A stretch of 20,014 bases of DNA. Source: Hylemonella sp. UBA2468 (GTDB lineage Bacteria > Pseudomonadota > Gammaproteobacteria > Burkholderiales > Burkholderiaceae_C). Of this stretch, positions 1-7,844 are shown piece by piece. Position numbers and translations under genes: made by a program. The first letter of the stretch is position 1, and each line of letters begins with the position of its first letter. The stretch is from positions 28,237 to 48,250 of the forward strand of contig DDPM01000052.1 of the NCBI GenBank assembly GCA_002342165.1. Reading direction: 5' to 3'. The notes under the pieces are model-generated. The model worked only from the letters and a program-made list of their open reading frames with translations, ran no database searches and was not told the origin of the DNA.

Positions 1-162
1 CCCAGTTCTTGTGAAAGCGGCACCTGTGGCTCTTGCAAGGTGGGATTGCTAGAGGGCGTGGCCGACCACAGAGACATGGTGTTGCGCGATGACGAGAAAT
101 CGAACCAACTCATGGTGTGTGTGTCGCGTGCCCAGTCGGATGTTTTGGTTCTAGATTGTTAA
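1..162 (+). CDS. Phthalate dioxygenase reductase-type protein, C-terminal 2Fe-2S ferredoxin domain (5' end missing)
   Basis: Only the last 53 codons are in the window; the gene enters from the left. They carry the plant-type 2Fe-2S cysteine pattern: C4, C9 and C12 (CESGTCGSC) and a fourth cysteine at residue 40, then an ending SRAQSDVLVLDC. A C-terminal ferredoxin domain with the LEGVADHRDMVL stretch after the cluster is typical of the phthalate dioxygenase reductase/VanB family. In that family an FMN domain and an NAD domain come first and pass electrons from NADH to a Rieske oxygenase. The dehydrogenase gene follows after 5 bases, so the two are probably one operon. With a phthalate-type oxygenase gene nearby at 2929-4203, this is likely its reductase (the role of pht2/ophA1). 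The FMN and NAD domains cannot be checked here. A VanB-type demethylase reductase is the main alternative. Confidence 0.85.
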   Translation, partial: PSSCESGTCGSCKVGLLEGVADHRDMVLRDDEKSNQLMVCVSRAQSDVLVLDC

Positions 163-167
163 GCAGC

Positions 168-1418
168 ATGTCGACCCTTGCAAAGACCGCATACCCGTTG
201 GTCCAAGCACCTCTAGCTTTGGGTGTTTTAGGTTTGGGCCGGGCCTTTACCCTCATGCTGCCTACTTTGGCCCAGGACCGCAGAATTCGAATGGTGGCGG
301 CTTTTGACCCCAGGGCTTCTGCCCGACAACTTTTTGCTCAAGAATTTTCAGGGGTTGCACATGAGTCGGCTCAAGGTGTGTGTACCGACCCAAACGTGGA
401 GTGGGTCTATATTGCCAGCCCGCACCAAATGCATGTCAAACACGTGGAGCTTGCAGCGCGCTTTGGCAAGCATGTGTTGGTTGAGAAACCTATGGCCCTG
501 AGCCTGAGCGATTGCACCCGCATGATTGAGGCCGCCCATGCCGCGGGTACCCATTTGATCGTAGGACACAGCCACAGCTTCAATGCGCCGGTGCTTTTGG
601 CCAAGCGCATCATTGAGCGTGAAACCTATGGTGCGGTTCGCATGATTCACGCCATGAACTTCACCGACTTTTTGTTTCGCCCTCGTCGGCCCGAAGAGTT
701 GGACACTTCCCGTGGTGGTGGCGTGGTGTTCAGTCAGGCAGCGCATCAAATCGATGTGGTGAGGCTGTTGGGTGGCGGCAAGGTGGCGTCTGTGTTTGCA
801 CGCACCGGCAAGTGGGATACCACTCGCCCCACCGAGGGGGCTTACACCGCACTTTTAAATTTTGAGTCGGGTGTGGTGGCCAACGTCACTTACAACGGCT
901 ATGGATTTTATGATTCAGATGTATTGATGGGGCAAGTGGGTGAGTTGGCCAAGCCCAAGCCTGCTGGGGCACACCAAGCCGCCCGCCAAAGGCTGGCAGC
1001 CGCTGTGGACGAGCAGCAAGAAGCTCTGCTCAAAGCTGAACGTAATTTTGGTGGTGCCCATTACGTTGCCGAACCCTTGCTCCCCCCACAAGCCAATCAA
1101 CATTTTGGTCCGGTCATTGTGAGCTGCGACCGCGCTGATTTGCGCTTAACCCCGATGGGGGTAGAGGTACACGATGCCCAAGGCGTGAGGCTGGAGCTTG
1201 CAGGTCCTCCGCTCATTCCAAGGCAAGAGGTGATCGATGAGCTATGGGCTGTCGCCCGCCAGGGTGCTGCACCGGTTCATGGTGGTGCTTGGTCCCGTGC
1301 CACTTTGGAGGTCTGTTTGGCTATATTGGAATCGGCTCGGCAGAATGCGTGCGGTGGACGCGCAGACATCATGCTGGACCACCAAATGGAGGCGCCGCTG
1401 CTGCATGAAGCCCTCTAA
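168..1418 (+). CDS. pht4: Gfo/Idh/MocA family dehydrogenase, probable phthalate 4,5-cis-dihydrodiol dehydrogenase
   Basis: A 416-residue NAD(P)-dependent oxidoreductase. The N-terminal Rossmann fold has the dinucleotide motif GVLGLGRAF (G22, G24). The family's Lys-Pro signature is EKP at 106-108, and a conserved active-site segment SQAAHQID ends near D196 with H193. I chose the ATG at 168 because it lies 5 bases after the upstream stop and leaves about 17 residues before the Rossmann strand. An in-frame ATG at 117 would lie inside the ferredoxin gene and add a cysteine-rich, unrelated stretch. In the phthalate pathway this family (Pht4/OphB) oxidises cis-4,5-dihydro-4,5-dihydroxyphthalate to 4,5-dihydroxyphthalate. 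The length and the central insertion at about 260-330 fit my memory of that subfamily. The assignment leans on the adjacent Rieske oxygenase and decarboxylase genes. A sugar dehydrogenase of the same superfamily is the alternative. Confidence 0.8.
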   Translation: MSTLAKTAYPLVQAPLALGVLGLGRAFTLMLPTLAQDRRIRMVAAFDPRASARQLFAQEFSGVAHESAQGVCTDPNVEWVYIASPHQMHVKHVELAARFGKHVLVEKPMALSLSDCTRMIEAAHAAGTHLIVGHSHSFNAPVLLAKRIIERETYGAVRMIHAMNFTDFLFRPRRPEELDTSRGGGVVFSQAAHQIDVVRLLGGGKVASVFARTGKWDTTRPTEGAYTALLNFESGVVANVTYNGYGFYDSDVLMGQVGELAKPKPAGAHQAARQRLAAAVDEQQEALLKAERNFGGAHYVAEPLLPPQANQHFGPVIVSCDRADLRLTPMGVEVHDAQGVRLELAGPPLIPRQEVIDELWAVARQGAAPVHGGAWSRATLEVCLAILESARQNACGGRADIMLDHQMEAPLLHEAL

Positions 1419-1437
1419 AAATACATCGGCTGGCGCA

Positions 1438-1935
1438 ATGGTCACCAAACCGATACCCACAGACACTGACCACTTGTTGCGCCATTGGCGTGAGGCAGTA
1501 CCCAATGACCGATTGGCTCATTTGATTCGCGATGTGGGCCGCGCTCAAATGCGGGCGCTGTCAGAACGGCTTCAGGCCCATGGCGTGTCGTTTGGGCACT
1601 GGACGTTTTTGCGCATTTTGTGGATTCAAGATGGTTTGACCCAGCGAGAGCTCAGTGCCCTGGCCGGAGTGATGGAGCCCACCACCTTTGCTGCAGTCAA
1701 GGCCATGGAGAGCATGGGGCTGATCGAACGCCGCCAGCTTGAGGGCAACCGTAAAAACATGCATGTGTTTTTAACCCGCTCAGGTCAAGTGCTTCAGCGT
1801 AAGTTGGTTCCTTTGGCCGAAGAAGTCAACCAAGTCAGCGTGCGCGGCATGAACGATGCTGAGGTGAATCAGGTGCGCGAGGCACTGCTCCAAATGATTG
1901 AAAACCTGGCTGCAGATGCGGCCAGCCCAAACTAA
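1438..1935 (+). CDS. MarR-type transcriptional regulator
   Basis: A 165-residue protein with the MarR winged-helix layout. An N-terminal helix (RLAHLIRDVGRAQMRAL) is followed by a helix-turn-helix around QRELSALAGVMEPTTFAAV. The wing is ERRQLEGNRKNMHVFLTRSG, and C-terminal dimerisation helices follow. It starts 19 bases after the dehydrogenase, on the same strand. The ATG at 1438 is preferred. An in-frame ATG at 1405 would overlap the dehydrogenase end and add 11 residues, and neither start has a strong ribosome binding site. MarR proteins are dimers that usually repress nearby operons and release DNA when they bind an aromatic or phenolic ligand. The obvious targets are the phthalate genes on both sides, including the palindromic gap at 4213-4250. 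The ligand is not known; phthalate or a pathway intermediate is a guess. Confidence 0.88.
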   Translation: MVTKPIPTDTDHLLRHWREAVPNDRLAHLIRDVGRAQMRALSERLQAHGVSFGHWTFLRILWIQDGLTQRELSALAGVMEPTTFAAVKAMESMGLIERRQLEGNRKNMHVFLTRSGQVLQRKLVPLAEEVNQVSVRGMNDAEVNQVREALLQMIENLAADAASPN

Positions 1936-1942
1936 ACTTGAA

Positions 1943-2932
1943 TTAAATGCTGTAGGTTTCGTAGGTGGAGGGGTGAAACAATTCGTCCACCTCTACCAAG
2001 CGCGATGACAAGCCCTGTGCATGGTGGTGCTTTAAAAAAGCTTGCAAAGTGTTTCGATTGGCTTGCACGCCGTAAGACCAATAGTCTTCTCCCATCAAAT
2101 CTTTAGCGGCTTTAAGCTGTTCCTCTACAAATGGCAAAGTGACTTTGGTGGCAGAAGTATCCGCTAACAGTTCTAATGCCGCGGATTTGGACGCATTGAA
2201 GGCCTTGAATACAGCGCCGGGCAACCAAGGGTGCGCCGCAGCAATTTCTTTGCGTATGCCCACCACATGCATGATGGGAAAAATACCAGTTCGCCGGTAA
2301 TAGTCTTTTGCAACGGCGGTGGGGTCGTCAAACAACCAGCCCACATGCGGGTTTTGCAGCGCTGCCCCACTGGGAGGTCGTGGGGCAATAAAGCCGTCAA
2401 TCTCGCCTGCATCCAGCAACTGAGAAATGGTGGTGCCCTCGGGTGCCGCCTCCACGTTAACACCTGCGGGGAGATTCAATTTGATTTTTTCGGGGCGGCC
2501 GGGCGTGTCGATGCCACCTCTGACCCAAGTCACGTCCTCAGGGTGAATGCCGTAGTCGTCTTGCAAAATGGAGCGCGCCCAAACAATGGCGGTGAGTTGG
2601 TATTCCGGGATGCCCACCCGTTTACCTTTGAGGTCTTGTGGGGTACGAATGCGGTCTTTGCGCACATAAATCGAGGTGTGACGAAACGCCCTAGACAAAA
2701 ACACCGGCACGGCAATGTAGGGGCAGTCGCCCTGAGCGTGCTTGACCAAATAACTCGAAAAGGACAACTCGGTGATGTCAAAGTCACGGCTGCGCATGGC
2801 TCTGAAAAACATCTCTTCGGGACTGAGCAGCATATACACCGGATCACAGCCATCAATTTGCACCCGCCCGTCAAATAAGGCGCGGTTGCGGTCGTAGTCG
2901 CCCATGGCGATGGAAATCTGAAGTTGGCTCAT
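1943..2932 (-). CDS. pht5: 4,5-dihydroxyphthalate decarboxylase
   Basis: A 329-residue protein of the Pht5/OphC-type family, which has a periplasmic-binding-protein-like fold but acts in the cytoplasm. No signal peptide is visible (MSQLQISIAMGDYDRNRALF). Recognisable segments are the GRVQIDGCDP strand, the RDFDITELSFSSYL segment, TPQDLKGKRVGIPEYQLTA and the GEIDGFIAPRPPS loop. The expected reaction converts 4,5-dihydroxyphthalate to protocatechuate and CO2, the last step before ring cleavage. Its ATG shares an ATGA overlap with the end of the upstream Rieske oxygenase gene, so the two are almost certainly co-translated. It converges on the MarR gene, with only 7 bases between the two stop codons. 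A true substrate-binding protein for an ABC transporter is unlikely because there is no export signal and no permease gene beside it. Confidence 0.85.
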   Translation of the reverse strand: MSQLQISIAMGDYDRNRALFDGRVQIDGCDPVYMLLSPEEMFFRAMRSRDFDITELSFSSYLVKHAQGDCPYIAVPVFLSRAFRHTSIYVRKDRIRTPQDLKGKRVGIPEYQLTAIVWARSILQDDYGIHPEDVTWVRGGIDTPGRPEKIKLNLPAGVNVEAAPEGTTISQLLDAGEIDGFIAPRPPSGAALQNPHVGWLFDDPTAVAKDYYRRTGIFPIMHVVGIRKEIAAAHPWLPGAVFKAFNASKSAALELLADTSATKVTLPFVEEQLKAAKDLMGEDYWSYGVQANRNTLQAFLKHHHAQGLSSRLVEVDELFHPSTYETYSI

Positions 2933-4203
2933 GATGCGGAGATAGGTTGGGTTGAAAACTGACGCCAGTCCGTCGTTTTAGGAATGATGCTCTGAAACGA
3001 GCAGACCTCTTTGGGGATCGATAAGTCGCCGGTACCAATAGCCGGCTGTCCTTGCTCAAAAGCATTTACAGCGTTCAACATTTGTTTGCGAAATTCCACC
3101 ACCGCCAAGTCGCTGGCACCCAAGCGCTCTTGGGTGCGGTCAGCCATGGCGCCCATGGTGATCCACATGGCAATGTCTTGATTGGGGAAACCTTTGATAC
3201 CCGTGAAATTACCCGCTTTCATGGCTTGGCGGTCCTGCCAGAACCGGTTGTCTATATTGCGCAGCGGCCGGTAATTGGCGTCTAAGTCCACGCCAATTTG
3301 CTGCCTTAGAAACTTGCGCCAAGTCTCGTTTTCCGGGGTTTGCGAGGGGTGCCCCCAGGCAATGAAATAAAAAGCCGTGGTGTGGTCATCCACCGGCACA
3401 TTCACGTTCGCAATGTTGTAGAGGTTGTTGGGCGGAATCAAAACAGTCCAAGGGGCTACAAAGACTGTGGTGCGCACGTAGTCGTGGGTTTGGGCATTAA
3501 AAATAGGCCTGCGAATTGCCGCATACCTGAAACCATAGTCCCCCAGTTGCACCTGCAAGCGGGGTGCTTTGTCCGTGGATGGGCGCAGCCAGGTGTCGGT
3601 GTTGGCTTCAGCGCCGTTTACCCGCGCGGGCACCATGTCAGAACTGTGCAGGCTGGAACTGTGCGCAGAGTCTATGGCGCCCTCCAATATTTGCGCCCAG
3701 TTAACGGGAAGAATGGCTTTGGCAATGGTGACGCGCACCTCTGTGTTGGGTGCCCAAGGCGGGGGTGTGAATTCTGGCTGTGAGTCGGCAGGCCCCATGT
3801 AAGACCAAACCATGCCGCCCCATTCTTTGACGGGATAGGCCGTGTGCTGAACTTTTTGTGCCAAGCCGCTGGCCTCAGGTTCAGAGGGCATTTCGGTGAC
3901 TTGCCCCGAAATATTGAGCTTCCATCCGTGGTACAGGCAACGAAGGCCGCCTTCTTCATTTCGGCCCAAAGCCAACGATGCCCCTCGGTGGGGGCAACGC
4001 TCGTTCATCACGCCCACTTGACCTTCAGTGTCGCGAAATACCACCAAATCCTCACCAAATAGCCGTGCCCGCACGGGAGTGCCATCGGCCTCGGCGACCT
4101 CTTCTATCAAACACACGGGCACCCAGTGGCGCCGCATCATTCTGCCCATGGGAGCTTGGTGTTCTACCTGGCACAAGAGTTTGTTTTCTGACTCACTGAT
4201 CAT
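2929..4203 (-). CDS. pht3: Rieske non-heme iron oxygenase, probable phthalate 4,5-dioxygenase oxygenase subunit
   Basis: A 424-residue oxygenase component. The N-terminal Rieske centre is C70-x-H72 (CPHRG) and C89-x2-H92 (CLYHGW). The mononuclear iron site is D178-x2-H181-x4-H186 in EGAIDSAHSSSLH, with the likely third ligand in the later FWQDR segment. The expected role is cis-dihydroxylation of phthalate at positions 4 and 5, fed by the reductase at 1-162. Phthalate dioxygenases are single-subunit-type oxygenases of about 430-450 residues, so the length fits. The start at 4203 is preferred because a GGAG ribosome site lies at 4212-4209 and MISESENKLL begins the conserved part. The same frame stays open to an ATG at 4392, but that 63-residue extension runs antiparallel through the prmC end and resembles nothing. 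Vanillate or other ring-demethylating oxygenases are related alternatives. Confidence 0.85.
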   Translation of the reverse strand: MISESENKLLCQVEHQAPMGRMMRRHWVPVCLIEEVAEADGTPVRARLFGEDLVVFRDTEGQVGVMNERCPHRGASLALGRNEEGGLRCLYHGWKLNISGQVTEMPSEPEASGLAQKVQHTAYPVKEWGGMVWSYMGPADSQPEFTPPPWAPNTEVRVTIAKAILPVNWAQILEGAIDSAHSSSLHSSDMVPARVNGAEANTDTWLRPSTDKAPRLQVQLGDYGFRYAAIRRPIFNAQTHDYVRTTVFVAPWTVLIPPNNLYNIANVNVPVDDHTTAFYFIAWGHPSQTPENETWRKFLRQQIGVDLDANYRPLRNIDNRFWQDRQAMKAGNFTGIKGFPNQDIAMWITMGAMADRTQERLGASDLAVVEFRKQMLNAVNAFEQGQPAIGTGDLSIPKEVCSFQSIIPKTTDWRQFSTQPISAS

Positions 4204-4212
4204 GGCGACTCC

Positions 4213-4250
4213 ATACTTAGCTTGAGTTTTGCTTATATACCTAAGTATAT
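4213..4250 (-). promoter_or_regulatory. Candidate operator and promoter for the oxygenase-decarboxylase operon
   Basis: Two symmetrical elements lie in the gap between prmC and the oxygenase gene. ATACTTAG at 4213-4220 is the exact inverse of CTAAGTAT at 4241-4248. The second arm is also part of a near-perfect 16-bp palindrome at 4235-4250 (ATATAC, CTAA, GTATAT), in which 7 of 8 pairs match. On the minus strand a TATAAG at 4237-4232 could be the -10 box, inside this palindrome; the matching -35 (CCCACA, 4260-4255) is weak. A 16-bp AT-rich palindrome over a promoter is the usual form of a MarR operator. The proximal half-site abuts the GGAG ribosome site at 4212-4209. Its use by the MarR protein at 1438-1935 is inferred. 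Confidence 0.5.
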
Positions 4251-4261
4251 GGGATGTGGGC

Positions 4262-5122
4262 TCATCGGGCGGATTGGGGGAGGGCTTTTTGGCCACCGCT
4301 GCACCGCTCAATGCCCGCCAAATCCTTACGGGATTGCACACGTTCATACCCGGCCTCAGCCAACAAACGGCGCGTGGCTGGGGCTTGGTCAAACCCGTGT
4401 TCCAGCAACAACCAACCCCCGTGCTTCAGACATGCGGCGGCAGTGGACACGATGTGTTTGATGGCGTGCAGTCCATCCCCACCAGAAACCAACGCCAAAG
4501 CGGGTTCGTGCTGCAGGGAGGTCAGGTGCGCGTCCCCTAAGGGAATGTAGGGTGGGTTGGATACGATCAAGTCAAAGTTTTCATGGACGCCATCAAGCCA
4601 GTTGCCTTGGCGAAACTTCACGTTCAGGTTCAGATCTTGTGCATTGCGCTGAGCCAGTTCAAGCGCGGTGGGGCTCCAGTCCAAGGCTTGAACACGGGCA
4701 TCAGGTCGCGCATGCTGAATAGCCAAAGCCACGGCGCCGCTCCCAGTTCCCAAGTCCATGACTGAGGGTTGTGTGTTGGGGGAGGTACTTGGGACCGAGT
4801 TTAAAGTTTCCAGCGCCCACAGCACCAAGGTTTCAGTGTCAGGCCTGGGGTCCAGAACATGGTTGTTTATATGAAGTTTCAGACCGAAAAACTCTTTGCA
4901 GCCCACGATGTAGGCCACAGGCTCCTGGTTCAAACGGCGTTGCGTGAAGATTTCAAATCGTTGGAGCTGAGCTTGGTTCAAAACCAACGACTGATGGGTG
5001 AGGAGCCAGGCCCGTGCATGGATCGATTGGGATAGCGCATGCAACAGCAACATTTCCGCTTCTAAACGCGGCAACCCATGGGCTTGCGCCTGCAGCAAGG
5101 CTTCGTGAACGCACAGGGTCAT
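4262..5122 (-). CDS. prmC: Peptide chain release factor N5-glutamine methyltransferase
   Basis: A 286-residue SAM-dependent methyltransferase (PrmC/HemK). It methylates the glutamine of the GGQ motif in release factors 1 and 2, which raises termination efficiency. The N-terminal helical substrate-binding domain covers about residues 1-85. The linker motif RPDTETLV is at 93-100, SAM motif I is DLGTGSGAVA at 123-132, and the catalytic NPPY is at 189-192. It lies 9 bases behind prfA, whose product is its substrate, and is the last gene of the hemA-prfA-prmC operon. The start codon lacks a strong ribosome site, which suits translation coupled to prfA. The length is close to that of the E. coli protein (277 residues). 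Confidence 0.97.
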   Translation of the reverse strand: MTLCVHEALLQAQAHGLPRLEAEMLLLHALSQSIHARAWLLTHQSLVLNQAQLQRFEIFTQRRLNQEPVAYIVGCKEFFGLKLHINNHVLDPRPDTETLVLWALETLNSVPSTSPNTQPSVMDLGTGSGAVALAIQHARPDARVQALDWSPTALELAQRNAQDLNLNVKFRQGNWLDGVHENFDLIVSNPPYIPLGDAHLTSLQHEPALALVSGGDGLHAIKHIVSTAAACLKHGGWLLLEHGFDQAPATRRLLAEAGYERVQSRKDLAGIERCSGGQKALPQSAR

Positions 5123-5131
5123 AGCGCTGGA

Positions 5132-6235
5132 TTACAGCTGGCTGTTCTCAAGGGCAGCCAATTGCTGCTTTGCCTCATAAGCTTGCAAAGCTTCCACCAC
5201 ATCACCCAAGTCGCCTTCCATGACGGCCAACAATTTGTAAAGCGTGAGGTTGATGCGGTGATCTGTCAAACGCCCTTGCGGAAAGTTGTAGGTGCGGATA
5301 CGGTCACTTCGGTCTCCACTGCCGATCAGACTCTTGCGTTCGGCGGCATCTTTGGCAGCTTGCTCCGAGCGTTCTTTTTCCTGGATGCGCGCTGTCAACA
5401 CCCTCAGGGCTTGGGCTTTGTTGCTGTGCTGACTCCGTCCATCTTGACATTCCGCCACGATGCCCGTGGGCAAATGGGTGATGCGCACCGCGGAGTCGGT
5501 TTTGTTGATGTGCTGGCCTCCGGCGCCGCTGGCGCGAAAAGTATCTATCCGCAAGTCTGAGGGGTTGATTTTGATGGCCTCAGCTTCATCAGGTTCAGCC
5601 AACACTGCCACCGTACAGGCGCTGGTGTGGATGCGACCTTGCGTTTCAGTAGCGGGCACACGCTGCACCCGATGCCCGCCCGATTCAAACTTCAAAAAGC
5701 CGTAGGGGCCTGTACCAGCTGCGCCGCCTTGTCCCTCAACGCGAAGCACCACCTCTTTGTAACCGTTGAGTTCGCTTTCCGATGCGTTGATGATTTCGGT
5801 TTTCCATCCCCTGGCATCGCAATAGCGGGTGTACATCCTTGCCAAATCAGCGGCAAAGAGGGTGGATTCATCGCCGCCCGTACCCGCCCTGATTTCAATA
5901 AACGCATTGCGTGCATCGTCTGGGTCTTTGGGCAGGAGCATGCGCTGGAGTTCGGCTTCCAAGCCTGTCATTTCTTGCTCAGCAGAGCTTTGCTCTTCCA
6001 GCGCCATGTCTGACAGCTCGGGGTCGGTCAGCATCTCAAGGGCAGTTGCCAAATCTTGTTCGCGTTCTTGATAACGCGCCCACCTTGAAGCCACCGCAGT
6101 CACTTCGGTGTGCTCGCGCGACAGCGCCAAAAACTGGGTCATGTCTTGCATGATGTCCGCACGCGAAAGCAAAAAGTTCAGCTCTTCCACCCTTTGGGTG
6201 TAGCGGTCTAGCTGTTGTCTTAAGAAAGGCTTCAT
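5132..6235 (-). CDS. prfA: Peptide chain release factor 1
   Basis: A 367-residue class I release factor that reads UAA and UAG stop codons and triggers peptide release on the ribosome. The stop-codon-reading tripeptide PAT is at 194-196 within [14 protein letters not shown]. The catalytic GGQ is at 239-241 in [20 protein letters not shown], not SPF, separates it from release factor 2. The coiled N-terminal domain covers about residues 1-100. Its ATG overlaps the hemA stop by one base (TGATG, 6237-6233), a standard arrangement for translational re-initiation. The total length is close to the E. coli protein (360). Confidence 0.98.
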   Translation of the reverse strand: MKPFLRQQLDRYTQRVEELNFLLSRADIMQDMTQFLALSREHTEVTAVASRWARYQEREQDLATALEMLTDPELSDMALEEQSSAEQEMTGLEAELQRMLLPKDPDDARNAFIEIRAGTGGDESTLFAADLARMYTRYCDARGWKTEIINASESELNGYKEVVLRVEGQGGAAGTGPYGFLKFESGGHRVQRVPATETQGRIHTSACTVAVLAEPDEAEAIKINPSDLRIDTFRASGAGGQHINKTDSAVRITHLPTGIVAECQDGRSQHSNKAQALRVLTARIQEKERSEQAAKDAAERKSLIGSGDRSDRIRTYNFPQGRLTDHRINLTLYKLLAVMEGDLGDVVEALQAYEAKQQLAALENSQL

Positions 6236-7506
6236 CAGCGCGATTTGCGCAAAAAGAATTGTCTGATGGCCTCGCCAGCCCGCTCCCGGACTTCCGCATC
6301 GCTGGCCCGAAGCTCAGCCAAGGGGCCGTGCAACATTTTTTGGGTCAGTCCTTTAGATAGGGCCTCGAGCACGGCCTCCAAAGGCTCCCCCTTGGCCAGC
6401 GCTTTGCGGGCTTTGGCCAGCTCGGTTTGACGCCATTCTTCGGTTTGCTCCTGAAGTTGCTGTATCAACGGGACCACGCCGGTGACGGGGTCTCGCTGAT
6501 CCAGCCAATTCACGAAGCTTTGCACGCCAGCGTCAATGATGGCCTCTGCCTTGGCTACTGCAGCTTGGCGATTGGCCTGGCCCGTTTGCACCACGCTGGC
6601 CAAATCGTCCACGGTGTAGAGGTAGACGTCAGACAATTCTTTGACCTGAGGTTCTATGTCGCGCGGCACCGCCAAATCCACCATGAACATGGGCCGGTGG
6701 CGTCGCAGCCTGAGGGCCTTTTCTACGGCGCCCAAACCGATAAGGGGCAGGGTGCTGGCGGTGCAGCTGATGACGGCGTCAAATTCATGAAGGCGATTGG
6801 GCAAATCCGATAAGGGCATCACCTGGGCACCCAGCTGAGCGGCAAGTTGTTCGCCTCGGTCCAGCGTGCGGTTGGCTATGACCATGCTTTTAGGGTGTCT
6901 GGCCGCAAAATGGGTGGCGGCCAACTCAATCATGTCGCCCGCACCAACAAACAGCACCCGAATGTCTTTGATGTCTTCAAAAATTTGAGCGGCCAAGCGC
7001 ACCGCTGCTGCAGCCATACTGATGGAATGTGCCCCAATTTCTGTGGAGCTGCGCACCTCTTTGGCAACCGCAAAAGAACGCTGAAACAGCTGGTTGAGTG
7101 TTTGCCCCAAAGCGCCCACCTCTTCAGCGGCGCGCACCGCGTCTTTGAACTGGCCCAATATTTGGGGTTCGCCCAGCACCATTGAGTCCAAGCCGCTTGC
7201 CACACGAAACGCATGACGCGCAGCCATGCTGCCTTCCAAGGTGTAGGTGTGCAACTTCAGGGCGTCGCTCGAGACACCCCCGCTTTGCGCCAGCCAGTGC
7301 AGGGTAGGGGTAATTTCTGGCGCATCGCTGGCGCAATAAATTTCGGTACGGTTGCAAGTGCTCAAAATGGCCGCCTCAGGCGGTTTGGAGAGCGCGCTTC
7401 GAAGGCCTTGAACGGAGGGTCCGATTTGGTCCACTGCAAAGGCAAAGCGCCCCCGCAAGTCGAGCGGAGCTGTGTGGTGATTGATGCCTAACGCCCAGAC
7501 TGCCAT
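6235..7506 (-). CDS. hemA: Glutamyl-tRNA reductase
   Basis: A 423-residue NADPH-dependent enzyme that reduces glutamyl-tRNA(Glu) to glutamate-1-semialdehyde, the first committed step of 5-aminolevulinate and heme synthesis in the C5 pathway. The catalytic cysteine is C51 in STCNRTEIY. The signature [19 protein letters not shown] lies at about 104-122. The NADPH-binding Rossmann domain starts near VLFVGAGDM, and a C-terminal dimerisation helix region follows. The N-terminus [15 protein letters not shown] is canonical, which fixes the ATG at 7506. No clear ribosome site precedes it, and a consensus TATAAT on the minus strand (7529-7524) would give a leader of only about 11 bases. It heads the hemA-prfA-prmC operon. 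Confidence 0.98.
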   Translation of the reverse strand: MAVWALGINHHTAPLDLRGRFAFAVDQIGPSVQGLRSALSKPPEAAILSTCNRTEIYCASDAPEITPTLHWLAQSGGVSSDALKLHTYTLEGSMAARHAFRVASGLDSMVLGEPQILGQFKDAVRAAEEVGALGQTLNQLFQRSFAVAKEVRSSTEIGAHSISMAAAAVRLAAQIFEDIKDIRVLFVGAGDMIELAATHFAARHPKSMVIANRTLDRGEQLAAQLGAQVMPLSDLPNRLHEFDAVISCTASTLPLIGLGAVEKALRLRRHRPMFMVDLAVPRDIEPQVKELSDVYLYTVDDLASVVQTGQANRQAAVAKAEAIIDAGVQSFVNWLDQRDPVTGVVPLIQQLQEQTEEWRQTELAKARKALAKGEPLEAVLEALSKGLTQKMLHGPLAELRASDAEVRERAGEAIRQFFLRKSR

Positions 7507-7523
7507 GTGTGATTTTTTACCGG

Positions 7524-7529
7524 ATTATA
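7524..7529 (-). promoter_or_regulatory. Candidate -10 box of the hemA-prfA-prmC promoter
   Basis: The minus strand reads TATAAT here, a perfect sigma-70 -10 hexamer, 18 bases upstream of the hemA ATG. No good -35 lies at 16-18 bases: GTGCTT sits at 17, and a better TTGAAA (7548-7543) is only 13 away. If used, transcription would begin near 7517, giving an unusually short leader. The same AT-rich stretch reads TATAAA at 7526-7531 on the plus strand, towards the small gene at 7581, but I see no -35 for that direction. Confidence 0.45.
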
Positions 7530-7580
7530 AAATTGCACAATGTTTCAAGCACCAAGCATCCATATCAGGGAACCTATGCC

Positions 7581-7844
7581 ATGAACCTGTTGGATCAGTT
7601 GGTGCATGTGTTTTATTTTGGAGCTCCCGCTGTCTTTTTGGCCTTGGCACTACCCGCTTGTGTCAGGCTGTTCAGATGGCGTCAGCGAACCACTTGGTCG
7701 TGGTCCATCCAAGCCTTGCTGATTTTTTTGACTGGGTTGAGCGTATTGTGTGTGGGATTTTGGCAGTTCGGTGCCGACGGGAAAATGACCACTTATGCTG
7801 CGATGGTGCTAACCGCCGCTAGCGTTCAATGGTTGATGAGCTGA
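7581..7844 (+). CDS. Small hypothetical membrane protein
   Basis: An 87-residue protein I do not recognise. It has three hydrophobic segments: VFYFGAPAVFLALALPACV, SIQALLIFLTGLSVLCVGFW and, after a short polar loop (GADGK), [16 protein letters not shown]. The basic RLFRWRQR loop after the first segment suggests it faces the cytoplasm. ATG 7581 is preferred because it follows an AGGG at 7567-7570. The frame is open upstream to 7509 but that part is not hydrophobic and overlaps the hemA promoter region. It is divergent from hemA, and its last 36 bases overlap the end of the phosphodiesterase gene on the other strand. No function can be assigned. Clear membrane periodicity and low-bias codon use argue that it is real. 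Confidence 0.75.
   Translation: MNLLDQLVHVFYFGAPAVFLALALPACVRLFRWRQRTTWSWSIQALLIFLTGLSVLCVGFWQFGADGKMTTYAAMVLTAASVQWLMS

Noticed and set aside
117..167. Upstream ATG for the Gfo/Idh/MocA gene
   Set aside because: It lies inside the ferredoxin domain coding sequence and adds residues unlike the family N-terminus; the ATG at 168 is better.
2231..2878. 215-codon plus-strand frame opposite the decarboxylase gene
   Set aside because: It is antisense to a confidently recognised enzyme, with no domain and no ribosome site of note.
4204..4392. 63-residue N-terminal extension of the Rieske oxygenase frame
   Set aside because: It runs through the regulatory gap and the prmC 3' end, and resembles no oxygenase N-terminus. 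The ATG at 4203 has a good ribosome site.
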